Shown here: positions 1-12,200 of the stretch, one piece after another
How positions within the stretch are numbered: position 1 is the first letter of the stretch
Layout of the letters: every line of letters starts with the position of its first letter
Assembly: GCA_028023455.1 (NCBI GenBank)
Contig: JAQFVV010000073.1
Span: 1,668,080-1,732,079 of the forward strand
Direction: 5' to 3'
Origin: Epiperipatus broadwayi
Lineage: Eukaryota; Onychophora; Udeonychophora; Euonychophora; Peripatidae
Length of the DNA: 64,000 bases
Translations under genes and position numbers: made by a program
Notes under the pieces: generated by a model
Databases searched by the model: none
Told to the model about the DNA's origin: nothing
What the model saw: the letters and a program-made list of their open reading frames with translations, nothing else

Positions 1-103
1 CAAAGGCTCCTCATTGACAAAGTCCACATGCCTAAGACTAGTCTGGGGATATTGGATGAGTAGGGTTGCATTCGATCCTAAGATCTAGGTGCAGAGCTCT
101 CAG

Positions 104-162
104 ATTCAAGGCTCCTCACTTATGAAGGCCACAAGCCAGAAACTAGTCTGAGAATATTGGAT
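104..162 (+). ncRNA. Decayed hammerhead motif (CTTATGA core)
   Basis: Same layout as the copy at 993-1051, but the core reads CTTATGA (119-125), so the invariant G5 is lost. GAAA (139-142) and the ACTAGTC stem III/cleavage segment remain. Expected to be inactive. Confidence 0.6.
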
Positions 163-554
163 GAGTAGGGCCTAGATGGGTATTTTATGCACAAGCCTTC
201 TGACATCCATTGATTACTCTGGCTTGCACTGAGTGGCAATATGTATAGAGTTTTGCCTGTTGTAATAAGAGTTAAGAGCAAGCATAAGAAATGGTGATCA
301 TGTGCTGTTTATTGATTTAAAACCAATCTTGCCTAATAAGATAGTGGTGACTATGGTTATTAAAGAAGCAAAGACACCAAAATGTATAGGTACTAAAATG
401 AGTTCAGATCTATATGACTATATAAGCTGGTGAGCTTGGATTGTAAATATAAGGGTGATGTCAATTTACGTCTCATAGGTTTGTAATTAAGTAGAGATAA
501 AAGGTGGCTACCAGTGGGTTGCGTTAGATCTAAGATCAAAGTGCAGTACTCTCA

Positions 555-614
555 GATCCAAGACTCCTCACTGACAAAGGCCACAAGCCAGAAACTAGCT
601 CAGGCATATTGGAT
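555..614 (+). ncRNA. Decayed hammerhead motif (CTGACAA core)
   Basis: The core is CTGACAA (571-577), with the invariant G8 changed to A, and GAAAC is at 591-595. The cleavage segment is also altered (AGCTC instead of AGTCT). The outer stem I strands ATCCAA and TTGGAT are still present. Expected to be inactive. Confidence 0.6.
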
Positions 615-992
615 GAGTAGGTACTAGATGGGGATTTTATGCACAAGCCTTCTGGCATTCATTGATTACTCTGGCTTGCACTGAATGGCAATACATATGG
701 AGTTTTGCCTGTTGTAATAATAGTTAATGGTGATCATGTGATGTTTATTGGCTTATAACCCATCTTGCCTAATAGGATAGTGGTGGATATGATTACTACA
801 GAACCAAAGACACCAAAATGTATAGGTACTGAACTGAGTTTAGACCTATATGACTATATAAGCTGCTGAGCTTGGATTGAAAATATTAGGGTGTTTTCAA
901 TTTAAGTCTCATTGTTTTATAGTTAAGTAGAGATAAAAGGTGGCTGCTGGAGGGTTTCATTAGATTCTAAGATCTAGGTGCAATGCTCTCAA

Positions 993-1051
993 ATTTAAGG
1001 CTCCTCACTGATGAAGGCCACAAGCCAGAAACAAGTCTGGGGATATTGGAT
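993..1051 (+). ncRNA. Type I hammerhead ribozyme motif (third copy of array)
   Basis: The core CTGATGA is at 1008-1014 and GAAA at 1028-1031, with GTC at 1035-1037 as the predicted cleavage site. Stem I has an inner helix 1002-1007 with 1038-1043, then an internal loop, then an outer helix 993-998 with 1046-1051 that uses G-U pairs. Stem II is GGC/GCC with a CACAA loop, but its closing pair next to the core is A opposite A, where G-C is usual. Stem III is 2 bp. This is the only fully canonical core among the four copies in the array. Activity is not shown. Confidence 0.7.
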
Positions 1052-1199
1052 GGTTAGGCACTAGATGGGAATTTTATGCACAAGCCTTCTGGCAGATCAC
1101 TCTGGCTTGTACGGAGTGGCAATACGTATCGAGTTTTGCCTGTTTTAATAACAGTTAAGAGCAAGCATAAAAAATGGTGATCATGCGATAATTGAGGTA

Positions 1200-1960
1200 G
1201 TATATATTAATACAGTGTATGTTGCAATTTAGCAGTATATGTAATGTATTATTTCAAAAATAGATAAAAAGCTGATTTTTTTAAAATTAATTAAATATAA
1301 TATTGTATATTTTTTAAGATAGATATAATTTTAATAAATATGGACATTTATGTGTATTTATTAATGCATATAGTTTTTATTATTATGTAATGCTATTTAT
1401 TGTATTGTTTTTTCAACATGAAATGTGCCTTTAACACAGTCTGTAAAATATGATAAAAATGTAATGAAAAGTTGAAGATATATATATGTGTTGGTTTATG
1501 ATGCAAAAATAATTAATAAATTTTATCAAAAAAAAATTACTTTAATGGTGATGATAATTTGGTAAAATTCTTCAATTGAAAGTAATTGCTATTTAAAGAT
1601 ATTTTTTTAATTATTGATGTTGAATGATTGAGTTTATCAAAAAAAATTGATAATTTATAATAAAAAAAAGTTTGTCTATTTTAATTATTTATTTGTTTAA
1701 TTTATAATATTATTTTTAACAATTTCATTTATACTATTATTTCTAATAATTTTACTTTCAAAATTAAAACTTTATTCACATTTTAGAGTAGTTACAAGAG
1801 AAATCAATGACAGCATAAAATTAGGTGAATAATAAAGTCTTAATGAATACATATAAATATGGTATGTGAACAATGCATTTAAAGAAATCAAACGTTGGAT
1901 TAGGGCCATGAAGCACTACATCATATATATAACACGATTGGAATATAAGGGATGTAATAT
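1200..1960. other. AT-rich noncoding stretch
   Basis: Very A+T-rich sequence with A and T runs. No coding frame, RNA gene or recognisable repeat is seen. Confidence 0.6.
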
Positions 1961-1965
1961 ATATA

Positions 1966-2123
1966 TATACAAACCATTATACAATTACAAATATCCAGTA
2001 ACGCCCTCTGTTTAAAGATCTATATCTCAATAATAGCAAATCTTATTTTTGCTATTATTGAGATATAGATCTTTAAACAGAGGGCGTTACTGGATATTTG
2101 TAATTGTATAATGGTTTGTATAT
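1966..2123. repeat. Long near-perfect palindrome (about 72-bp arms)
   Basis: The left arm, about 1968-2040, and the right arm, about 2048-2120, are reverse complements with almost no mismatch. They are separated by a 7-base loop. The arms contain the relatively GC-rich AGGGCGTTACTGG segment. The low divergence suggests a recent inversion-duplication or a foldback element. It could also fold as one long RNA hairpin if transcribed. Confidence 0.85.
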
Positions 2124-2264
2124 TTTCTATAATTATTTCAGTTGGTGTTAACAGTAACTTTCTTTTCATATATATATATAGACACAAAGTTGATGAATAT
2201 TTATAAGACAAAATAAGGTTTTAAAAGAAAATGTTTGAAAGTAATACATTAAATCAATAACATA

Positions 2265-2377
2265 GTTTTTTTTTCATATGACATAGCATTGGCTGGGACG
2301 CAAACTCACCACCGTCTGCAACCAACTACTTGCTTTTCAAGGCGGCTGTGATGACCTCTTGGCTAACAACGCTTGAC
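2265..2377 (-). repeat. tRNA-derived SINE, family 1
   Basis: In minus orientation it begins GTCAAGCGTTG, has an A-box-like GTTAGCCAAGAGG, an anticodon-stem-like region with AAGCAAG, a diverged B-box and a terminal A-run (T-run at 2265-2274). It aligns by eye with the copies at 7644, 62889 and 63630. The accessory segment TAGTTGGTTGCAGACGG is shared with the copy at 63630. Confidence 0.75.
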
Positions 2378-2389
2378 ATCAAGAGTTAC

Positions 2390-4120
2390 AAAACCAAAAT
2401 CAAAAGTTCCACTAAGGTCTTAAGGCAGTGCATCAGGGATTGCACAGACCATAATAATAAATCACAAACCAAACCTATTAACAACATATTAACAAACAAA
2501 AGATATTCTCTCTTGCATCTTTTCCAATTTATTAGTTTGACAAGCAATAGTCCATTTATTTAACTTTCTATATTTCTATATAGATAATAAGTCAATCGTT
2601 GATACTTGAAAAGATCAAACTTTATATTAGAGTTGATTTTGATCAAGCATTAATCAAATCTGCTCACTTATTCAAATAATAATTAAGATGTAATTTCTAA
2701 TAGGTTTAATAATGCCATAATTAAATGAAATCTATTAAACATAAAACACTTATAATATATAATGATATTTATAGATTAAAAACCCCAAATATGTAGTCAG
2801 ACTTATTAAAATCATTTTAACATACTTGAAAATGCAAGTTCTCAGACCAATACCAACTTATTAGTTCAATAACAATTTCTCTATATTTAATCTAACTTAT
2901 CCTTGCTGCTATATAAATAATAAATCAATTGTTAATATTCAAAAGGATGAAACTTTATATTAGCAGAGATTTTCATAAAATATTAATCAAATCAGTTCAA
3001 TGATTTATAAATCTTGTAAATTATTATTATAGTTATTTTATTTAAAGTTTGTATCTTCCTAAATACTATTATAATCACTATATACACCACAGCTATATTT
3101 ATTTATAGCATTATTAAAATTATTAGAATTTAATCTTACTTATATATGTTCATCTTGTTAAAAGAGATATGAAAAATGTCATACCGTTCAACATGAATGG
3201 TGTTATTGAAAGAAATAATAGCAAATCATTCATAAAGTACAAGAGGATACCCCAAAATAACTGGTATCATTCTCTGGTTTGCATGCCTGTTGTAATATAT
3301 GCTTCTGCTGTTACATACTTCTTGAAAGTACCCTTTACATCAATCTTCCCAATGACATCACTATGGGAAATCATAGTGCCACATAACATATTTTTAATTT
3401 TTCATATTTGGTGATTTTTATAACTGAAGAGTTCGAACAATGTGAAATTGTATTTTGTTTACAAAAGAATGACATGAAAAATAATTATAATGCCAGAAAA
3501 AGATTACAAGCATGTTGATCTCATAAAAAGACAAGTTTATGAGTGGTTTAATTGAAATATTAAATTTATAATATCTCAAAAAGAATGGTAAGTGAATGCC
3601 AAAATCAACACAAATATTGATTTTTATTTTTGCCACAGATGGCATTTTTCTCTCAGATTTAGTTTGTAATCTTCTGGCATTTTATCTGCAAATTCTGAAA
3701 CATTTATGTGATGTGGAAAAATGTAAATATCTTATTTTGTGGTAAATAGAAAAGTCCAAGCTTCACCCTGACAAAGTGTTATTTCTCAAAACCTTGAATG
3801 TAAATGACTTTTTAAGTAAATTCAGCATGACCTAACTTATATATCAGCCATATTTATTCAATCTCACTTCATGCAAATTTTTTAATTCTCTTAAATGAAA
3901 AAAATGCTTCATTTGTGTGTGTGTGTGTGGATTTCAAAGTGGTGAAAAAAATGCTGCAGATATTAAAAAGCATCACTTTGTAAATATTTCCATACTACTT
4001 TTAAAAATTAAAATCATGTTTAGGCCAGTGTGTTGTATCAAATGTACAGTAATTTTAAAGAGATTAAATTTATAGCACTTAAAAATAAATAAACATTTTT
4101 TTTATAAAATTCCATTTACT
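2390..4120. other. AT-rich noncoding stretch
   Basis: No supported gene. A short open frame at 3169-3414 (+) encodes 81 residues without any recognisable domain. A (GT)n run lies near 3914-3929. Confidence 0.5.
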
Positions 4121-4124
4121 TTTG

Positions 4125-4440
4125 GGTGCCCCTTGTAATGCCATCCAGTGCAAGCTTTAGTAATTAATGAATGAAGAAGGTCTGTGTATAAAATCTCTAT
4201 CTAAGACCTACCCATTCAATATCCCCAGACAAATTTCTAGCTTGTGGCATTTATCAGTGAGAAACCTTAGATCTGAGATCATTGCACCTAGATCTTAAAA
4301 TATTGAATGAGTAAGCACTAAATAGGAATTCTATATATAACTTTTTTTGAATCCATTGATTACTAAAGCTTGTATTGATAACACTACTTTTTAGAGTTTG
4401 CTACCATTTTAATAGTTCGTGTAATGATCATATTTTTGGT
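4125..4440. repeat. Family A hammerhead repeat, decayed foldback copy
   Basis: The left half (about 4125-4296) is family A in minus orientation, including the ribozyme region (TTATCAG at 4251-4257, i.e. CTGATAA on the minus strand, so G8 is lost). The right half (about 4297-4440) is family A in plus orientation, starting just inside the ribozyme 3' strand. Many substitutions make this an old copy. Confidence 0.65.
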
Positions 4441-4909
4441 GTATTAAAAAAATAATACTAATAAAATATTTTTAATCAGAAGTCTAGTATGTAGAACATG
4501 TAAAAGTGATATAATATATGAAATATAAAAGAGTATAAAATAGAATTAATTAATATGAAGTAAAAATTAATGAATAATTGATGTCCAATATAAAAGACTA
4601 TAAAATAAAAAGAGTGAATAAATATTCAATATTACAAAGAATATAAATATAAAAGGTTAAATTAATAAATAATCAATATTAAAAATTATTACAAAAGAGA
4701 AATGATAGACAAATAACCTACAATATGTAAAATGAAATTTTATCTTATATGTCATCCCACTTTCTAATATTTTACAGTATATTTAAATATACAACTGATG
4801 AAATGATGAATAAGTGAAAAATATCATTTTTTTTTCATCTAATCCTAATTACTTTAAAAAATAAATTATTACAGTATTAATCACATTTATAATGCTTAAT
4901 ATATAATGA

Positions 4910-5050
4910 GATATTATTTTATATAGCGCGAATGGGTCTGAAAGAATGGGTGGATTCATTCCATTCTTTCTAAAATACTATATCTCGTGTCTGGAAAATT
5001 GAGTATTCATTTATATAATCTCTTTAAAGCGCATGTGCAATGCTTAATAT
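4910..5050 (-). repeat. Family B repeat fragment (diverged)
   Basis: Read on the minus strand it aligns with the family B unit at 8790-8905: AATGAATACTC, then a CACGAGATATAG-like segment, then a hairpin. The hairpin arms are GAAAGAATGG (4940-4949) and CCATTCTTTC (4961-4970). They differ from the arms of the other copies but still pair perfectly. It ends at a GCGCATGTGCAATGC segment like that bounding the other copies. Confidence 0.65.
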
Positions 5051-5059
5051 ACTATAAGA

Positions 5060-7100
5060 ATAATAATTTTAAACAAATATTAAGGGATATTTGGTATGTG
5101 CACTAGTTAAAGAAAAAGCTTATAATTTACTTCCAAAACAAACTATGAATATGGGAACATAGAATTCCCAAAAGTGCTCAACTTATTTATTTATTATTAT
5201 ATAGCTTCATTAATTGTGTACAAAATGCAAGCTTAGAAAATATGATTAAGAAATGAATGTTTATTTTATTGATTTTATTTTATTAATAAATAACAATAAC
5301 TAAAATTAACAGTTTATTATTTGTTGGACTTAATGTGCAGAGATAATTTGAAAAAAATTATTGAGATAGATCTTTTTATTTTTATCTTCATCTTTTGCTG
5401 CAAGGTCGTTAGATTTTTAGCTGTTCATTTCTCATCTCAACTTTATCATATTACAACTATCTCTTAGCACAAAAATTCAGGCTATTCTCCCTCATTATAT
5501 ATGAATGCATGCATTTGTACACAATCTAACTTGTCAGAAGGGTTTAAAAGTCAAACTATGAAATAATTCAATTTTCGCTCTATTTTGCCATACATAACAT
5601 TTTTTTAAAAATTATTTAAAACTTGCATTCCAGTATACATTATGGAGATCAGAAAAAGGTAAATAATTTTTTTATAGTGAACCAGCATTTGCCAGTTGTC
5701 CCAGATCACTATTTTTAAATATCTTCATCTTTGTTTAGGATATATATATATATGTGTGTGTGTGTGACCTAAAAGAATACAGTTAAGGTTAATCAAATAG
5801 TGGCTGACATACTGTTAAAGTAACTTTTACTAGGTTAATAGTCACTATAATGAGACTCTTTACTGTTCATCAAACATTTACAATATCTAAGAAATACTAT
5901 GAATGTGTATTAATAAATAATAATATCTTAGGGTTTTGATAAACTTAAAGTATAATTGTGTATTTGTAAATAAAATAAATGTATATTAAAATATTTGTGC
6001 TTAGGCTAACATATTTAGTCTAAGTTTCATACCACATAAATCAAATCTAAAATTATCTCAGAGTTTAAAATACATTTTATAAATAAGAAAAGATTGTTTT
6101 ATTAAATTTAAACTGTATCTCAAGTAACTAAGCGATAATGTTTAGATTGTGTGTCAATATTAGAAATAAACATGAGTAATGTGACTCTTAAAACAATATA
6201 TCTTTAAATATGTACATAATAATAATAACACCATCGATCATATTTTTTATTAGATAGATGATGAATGATTAAGACAAAATCCAGGTAATTTTAACAAAGT
6301 TAAAATTAATTTATTAACAAGCAAAGAAAATATAAAATAAAATGCAATAATAATAATTTAAGTTCTTGGCACTTAAAATAAATAACTTCTTGCAATGTTA
6401 GTTAGGGAAGCTTAATTCCTAATTTCTTATCAAATAAACTGTGTAAGTGTAGCTCTATGTGATGTGGGGACAAAATCCATCATTAAAGAAAGTTGTTAGG
6501 CAAAGATAAAGAAACTTAAGTTTGAGTAATCATAAATAACCAAGGTAAAATAATGTTTTATTTGATCTTTAAGTAGTTTAATTCATTTTTCCACTTAGTA
6601 TCTGGCTGATATAAACTTTGTTATTCCTTAAAATATTGAGAACATTTACTCTACTATAATATTATATTCTAAAGATATGGCCTTCTTTGCCTACTTTTTT
6701 TATAGGTACAAGTGATTATGTCAGATGCTTATCTAAGTCAACATTTATAATTAAAAGACTTGTATCATTTAGGAACTTTCTCTACGGAACAATAATATTA
6801 TTTCTTGAAGGCTTATTGCCACAAACATAATTCATTATTTGCTTTGTTTATATACAAAATATTCTTCATATAAACGTCAATGTATCTGTATTAATAAACA
6901 AAGGGTAATTTTTATAAATATACTTATTTTGTACGTATGTTTCAAATATCTTATTGCATTTCATTACAACAGCATAGATGATATCGATAAAACATATAAA
7001 ATATTTAAAATATTGTATTTTAATTATAGATAATAATAATTACTATTAATAACCTGTCTAATACATGCGTGTATATATATATAATATCAAATAATATAAG
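5060..7100. other. AT-rich noncoding stretch
   Basis: No supported gene. A (TA)n(TG)n microsatellite lies at about 5742-5766. Confidence 0.55.
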
Positions 7101-7106
7101 TATAAT

Positions 7107-7312
7107 AAAAAAATCCACTAGAATAAAACTACAAAATTTTAAAAAATTGCCTATATAATATTGAAGATTAATATCTTTGCTATAGCCAGCTTCGGCATAT
7201 TCCGCCATCGAGGTGACGGAATATGCCGAAGCTGGCTATAGCCAAGGATATTAATTTTCAATTTTATATAGGCATTTTTTAAAATTTTGTAGTTTAATTC
7301 TAGTGGATTTTT
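7107..7312. repeat. Long imperfect palindrome with GC-rich core
   Basis: The arms of roughly 98 bp are 7107-7205 and 7214-7312. The central part of the stem (CTATAGCCAGCTTCGGCATA and its complement) is far more GC-rich than its surroundings. The arms differ by a few indels and substitutions. It lies directly upstream of a family C fragment. It may be a foldback element or the source of a long hairpin RNA; no family is recognised. Confidence 0.8.
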
Positions 7313-7365
7313 ATATATATCAGCTATTTATTCTAAATTATAATTATGATTATTTATCTTTTCAG

Positions 7366-7495
7366 CATATATGTGCTTGAGTGTATCAGTGTTATTAGAT
7401 AGAGTGGAGAGTGATGGGTCATCTGAAAGTCTGTACTCATATACCCTATATATTACATATATAGACACATGTATATAATAAGCCTGTGTTTCAGT
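7366..7495 (+). repeat. Family C repeat, 3' fragment
   Basis: Begins at TTATTTATC, which is the 3' strand of the family C hammerhead stem I, and ends at CCTGTGTTTCAGTTATTA. It therefore holds the part of the unit after the ribozyme cleavage site and lacks the ribozyme core. It matches the minus-strand arm at 17255-17350. Confidence 0.7.
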
Positions 7496-7643
7496 TATTA
7501 CATTATAATAATGAAATTTAAATATACTATCTGAATAATTGTTTTATTCTTGTTTTCTTCAGAACTTTTTTTATTCTTTATTGTCATATCGAATTTTTAA
7601 ATAATTGATTTGAGATACAATTTTCACAATAACTTCAGTTTTA

Positions 7644-7750
7644 GTCAAGCGTTGGTGGTCGAGTGGTCAGCACAGCTACCTTACAAGCAGTTGTCCTGGA
7701 CTTGCAGCTTCACTTCCTGGCCGATGCTTTGACACATAAAAAAAAAAAAA
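7644..7750 (+). repeat. tRNA-derived SINE, family 1, with 10-bp target duplication
   Basis: The A-box is TGGTCGAGTGG, followed by an anticodon-arm-like CTACCTTACAAGCAG and a weak B-box (GCTTCACTTCC), then GATGCTTTGACACAT and an A-run. The direct repeat TTCAGTTTTA flanks the element at 7634-7643 and 7751-7760, marking a complete insertion. The TAC in the anticodon-loop position suggests a tRNA-Val-like ancestor (tentative). Confidence 0.85.
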
Positions 7751-8350
7751 TTCAGTTTTAATAATGTCAGAGCAAAAAGTTACATGTTGATAGAAACCAA
7801 AAAAAACTAAGGCAAAAAATATAACTAAGAAAAAATGGAGATTATCATTAAAAACTAAGAAAAAAAAGAAGTCAATAAACTAAAAATTATTACTTTCTCT
7901 TTATTCATAATTTCTAATTTATCACAACTAAGTTTTAAAACATTTGCGTCAATAATTCCATTGTATTTCTCACAAAATTCAGATTAAAAACATATATAAT
8001 ATTTTTTACCTGAGATAATCCATAGCTTCAGCACCTACAAAAGTAGTAGTGTAAAAATTCTTTATTTTTTCTTATACCCAGACACTAAAAAATCTCAAGG
8101 TGTTTATCAGAATAAATATTCTTTCTAATAAAAGATAAAAAAACAACATTTCCAAAAGTTGGATATGCATTTGTAATCATAGCAATTGGCTTCTTGTCCA
8201 TCCTAACTACAAATTGAAGGCCACTGTCTTTATCAATGATAAAATGAGTCTCCTGTCTTCATTTATATTTTTGTGCACATCTGTGATGCTATCTTGTTAT
8301 ATTTATTGTCCCATAGAGATATAATTTATTCACATATGCTAAGTGTAGAC

Positions 8351-8645
8351 TTAAAAATAATGTGATGCTGTTTTGCAAGATGTCCCAAAACTATTGACTT
8401 CACACATGAGTACCAAGACATAAGCAAGAAACTGAATGTAATTCTGTGTCTGCATACAATTCCATGTGACATACATAACCATTGTGGCCATCACTACACT
8501 CTCACCACTTAATACCATTCTTTTATTGCTTTTAAGAGTATATTGTGACATGGTTATATGTCCAGTAAATGTTGTGATTGCTTAGTCTATTGCAATCTTT
8601 CTGTGCATTTGCTAATCAGTCTTAAAATTTACATTGTTCTGTTTT
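8351..8645 (-). repeat. Repeat D, part 1 (host of a nested insertion)
   Basis: Reverse complement of the plus-oriented copy at about 14120-14350. Shared segments include AATTCCATGTGACATA-like sequence, GAGTACCAAGACATAAGC-like sequence and TCAGTCTTAAAATTTACA. Its other part continues at 9136-9200 after a family B insertion. Short open frames here are repeat sequence and not genes. Confidence 0.7.
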
Positions 8646-8649
8646 AAGA

Positions 8650-9135
8650 CATTTATTTTATATAGCCGATGTTTTTATAAACTGTAATATTAATAAGCCA
8701 ATAAGCTAATGCACATCCACTTTGTAGATTTAACTATACAAATGAATACTTCCATTTTCCAAACACAAGATAAAAAGTGGGAGTATTCTACTATATAAAT
8801 GAATACTCCCACTTTCCAAACACAAGATAAAGTCTTTGTGAAAAGATAGAATGAACCCATCTATCTTTTTGACCCAAACATTTATGTATGGGGAAATCTT
8901 AAGTATTTGGAAATGAGAGTGTGATGATGTTAATTGATCAATTAACAACTTCAAGCTCTTATTTCAAAGTACTTAAGCTTTGCTCACACATAAATGTTTG
9001 GGTCAAAAAAATAGATGATTCATCCTATCCTTTCACAAAGATTTTATCTTGTGTTTGGAAAGTGGGAGTATTCATTTATATAGTTAAACCTACAAAGCAC
9101 ATGTGCATTAGCTTATTGGCTTATTTTATAAATGC
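8650..9135. repeat. Family B foldback element
   Basis: The two ends are inverted: AATAAGCCAATAAGCTAATG near 8693 is matched in reverse near 9105-9128. Each arm carries the family B core, with AATACTCCCACTTTCCAAA followed by a hairpin-rich segment. In the left arm the stem is AAAAGATAGA (8841-8850) with TCTATCTTTT (8860-8869). The element interrupts repeat D. The centre (about 8935) reads TTGATCAATTAA, itself a palindrome. No coding capacity is seen; the two short opposing frames at 8730-8954 and 8921-9175 are mirror images produced by the inversion. Confidence 0.8.
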
Positions 9136-9205
9136 AATCAAAATTTCTACTTTTGTTATACAAACACAGACATAAGACCTTTGGAGCAAATGTTGTTTTT
9201 TTTTT
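9136..9205 (-). repeat. Repeat D, part 2
   Basis: Contains GCAATCAAAATTTCTACTTT and TGTTATACAAACACAGACAT. It matches in reverse the 14030-14095 part of the other copy. Together with 8351-8645 it reconstructs one repeat D unit split by the family B element. Confidence 0.7.
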
Positions 9206-9209
9206 GCCC

Positions 9210-12200
9210 AGCCATTTATTATAATAAAATTCAATTATTAATATTATATATAACATAAAATTGACCACTTTTCAACAGACAATATTTGCATATATAAAAT
9301 ATATAATATTGATTATTTAACAGTAAAGGGTGTCTTCTCTTTTTTTTGCAATCTAATAATATTAAAAATATTTGAAAATACAACTAGTTTCTTTGACTGC
9401 AAACTTATTAAATGTTTCATATTTTAAAAAGCATTTGATATTTAAGTACTAAAGATGACAGATTAAGTTTTACTCTGCTAATTGTAAATCTATAATTGGG
9501 TGAAAACTATTCAATTCTTAAAATGTAATCTTTGCTATAGTGGATAATTACTGAAATCTTAACTTAGAGATTTAATTAGAGCTTAAGTATATATATTGTA
9601 CATATATGTTCTCATTTCCCACACATATATATTCTTTAATTAAATTTTTTTTCTTTTATATAGAGATTTATGTGTGCATGTATTATTGTTATTATTATGT
9701 AGTTTATAGATGATAAACATAAGCAGTTGTAGAGAGAGAATGTAATGAGAAGCAATATTTAATATATGGATTTATTATTTTTTCATTAAATGTGTTAAAT
9801 TATTTAGTTTTAGTTTTTGTTAAAATAAAACAGATTGAAAGAAATTGTAAAAGAAAGCGATCAAGATTAGTAATAAAATGTACATGTGCAAAAGCATGTG
9901 AAAGAATGAGAATGGCTGCGTAAATACAAAACACTTTTACACATATTTCTAAGGACTGTAGATTGTAAACTGTTTTTTTTATGTAATCTGCATCTTAGAT
10001 TATCTTAGATTGTCTCAGAAAAAGTGATGCTTTGATGGGATAAAAAATTGTTAATCTTTTTTTTTTTTTGTTAATGACTTAAAATCATCTGGGTGAGATT
10101 TATTGCTATCTCAAGTCACAGTTATTTTTGTTGGGAGATTTTAGTTTCTTTGATCAGAAATTTGAGATATAAAAATGAGTGAAACAATATTTAGTGATCA
10201 GTTTTTTTTTATTACTGTTAAAATAAGAGAAAGAGATGTAATCATTAATATTACTAAAGTCAGTCATTAATATTGTTAAGGCCAGTTTTTTTTTAATAAT
10301 TTTAAGGAGAATCACTGAACAAAATGCAGTTTTGAAGGCAATCACTTAACCATTTTTAAAAATGGCAATCAGTTAATAATATTACAAATATGCAATTCTT
10401 TTAAACTAAAAGAAATGAGCCTAAAGTTTGTTTTTTTTAAACTCAGAAAAAGTTGTTTGATTTTTTTGTTGTTTCTCTCTTTAAAAAATTTAAAAAAGAA
10501 AAATGACTCTTGTTTTAAAGATATCAGCATAAAAGATATGTGTCTATATATGTTAGTAATTCACAGCAGGATTGACATAAAGAAATGGAACAAAATTAAA
10601 TTTCTTGGAGGAAGTTATTGAAATTCTATGAAAATGGTATTAATAAATATTTTCATTATGAAGGAAGTAATCAGGATGCCTTATTAAAACCCACTGTTTC
10701 TGCTCCTTGAAATCTGACAGAATGGGTTTAATCACTAATCTACTGTGGACTCATATACCGGTCGATAATAACCAAATGAATGGTCAAATTTAAAACCAGC
10801 CACAAATGTCATCTGATCATCATCTTTGAAAAGAGGAGAAGAAAAAGAAAAAAAATGTATGAAAGCCATATATATATCCAAGTTTGATTAAGTTATAAAT
10901 CAACTTTTTTAAAGTTTTCCTCACATTCATCTAAAGCATCTACAATAAATTCTTTTTAAAATGGTGGAAACAAGCCAGTCAACCAATTCTTATTTATTAA
11001 AAGGTGTCAACAATAACTTTCATTTTAAATAGTAGAAATAAGCAAATCAACCTGTTGAAGCTATACATGAGGCAAGCGGTCTGAAAATTCAAACCTGGAA
11101 CATTTATAAGAAGTGAAAATAATTGGGTAACTTTGAACTTTCATTAACAAATCTTTTGTTCTTACTTATTAACAGTAAACTTTAATTTATAAAATCAAAG
11201 CATTTTATTTTTTCTTTTGATACAGAAAACATTAAGAGTTTATTCATTGATTATGTTATTCTTAGTAATACATGGCAATACACACACAGTTTAAATTCAT
11301 TAAACAGTTTTTTTTTTCATTATTTTGATTTTTTTATTATTATATATTGTAATACTAAAATGTTTTATTATTATTGTTCAACCTCTCAATATATGCTTGA
11401 CGATGTTTTTTTTATTGTTACTTATTTTTGCTCAAGGTTGCAATAATATTTATATGTGTGTGTGTGTGTGCGTGATTTATTTATCCATCCCTAATATAAG
11501 GAAACACATTTTAACATAATATATATATGTCCACATATTACAGCATGTGTGCATGTATAACTGCTTAAACAAACATGTCAAAAGAATAAGGTTATGCATA
11601 ATTAGTTTAAATATAGGAAATTGAAGAGCAGTGCTTAACATATGAATGAAAGTGAGAAAAAACACACACATTATCTAAATGTAAGTTGCTTTTATAACAT
11701 ATAAGTAGTGAAAATTTTGAATGAGAATTTATAGAATGTTTTTTTCTAATATCAGTTTAAGCCAGCTTATTTTAAAATATCAAAAATGACAAACTTGTAT
11801 ATTAAATTTATTTGGTTATGTGTTTATAAAATTTTGTATTAATTCTATATTTAATTAATATAATAATAGAGTCAATTGTATAATTGGTAGATTTAATTTA
11901 AGCAAGAAAAAAAAGGAAGAATAGTATTAGTAAATATAATTATATATCTTAATTGGTTTCGAGTTATTATTGAAAATATTGTTATATTTTCTTGTCTTGA
12001 TTCTATCAATTTAAATGATCATCATCATTCATAAATATTAAGCGCTTGCAAATGTTAAGCAAGCTAGAATATTGATTTGTATTTAAGTGTTTGGGGATTA
12101 AGCTTGATGTCTAACTAAGTTTTAATAATTATAGATTAATAATAGAAAGCTAAAATTATGTTGTGCCCATGAGTTTTGATCATCCTCATCAAGGATGGAT

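Larger units (their letters stand above)
1..1187 (+). repeat. Family A hammerhead repeat, tandem array (cut by window edge)
   Basis: Tandem head-to-tail copies of a repeat of about 440-450 bp. The ribozyme core recurs near 14-20, 119-125, 571-577 and 1008-1014. The first two are only about 105 bp apart because the unit between them is deleted. Each full unit runs from the hammerhead through a segment containing CAAGCCTTCTGGCATCCATT, then GTTTTGCCTGTT, to a tail ending near GATCATGTGATGTTT. The last unit stops near 1187 in plain AT-rich DNA. Tandem hammerhead units of this size resemble metazoan retrozymes and PLE pseudo-LTRs (established families); which of the two this is cannot be told here. 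The array continues left of the window. Confidence 0.8.

Noticed and set aside
4795-4801. CTGATGA as a possible hammerhead core
   Set aside because: The following bases form no stem II, and no stem I can be built with the flanks, although a GAAA occurs nearby.
8730-9175. Two opposing open frames of 74 and 84 codons
   Set aside because: They are mirror images created by the family B inverted repeat and have no protein features.
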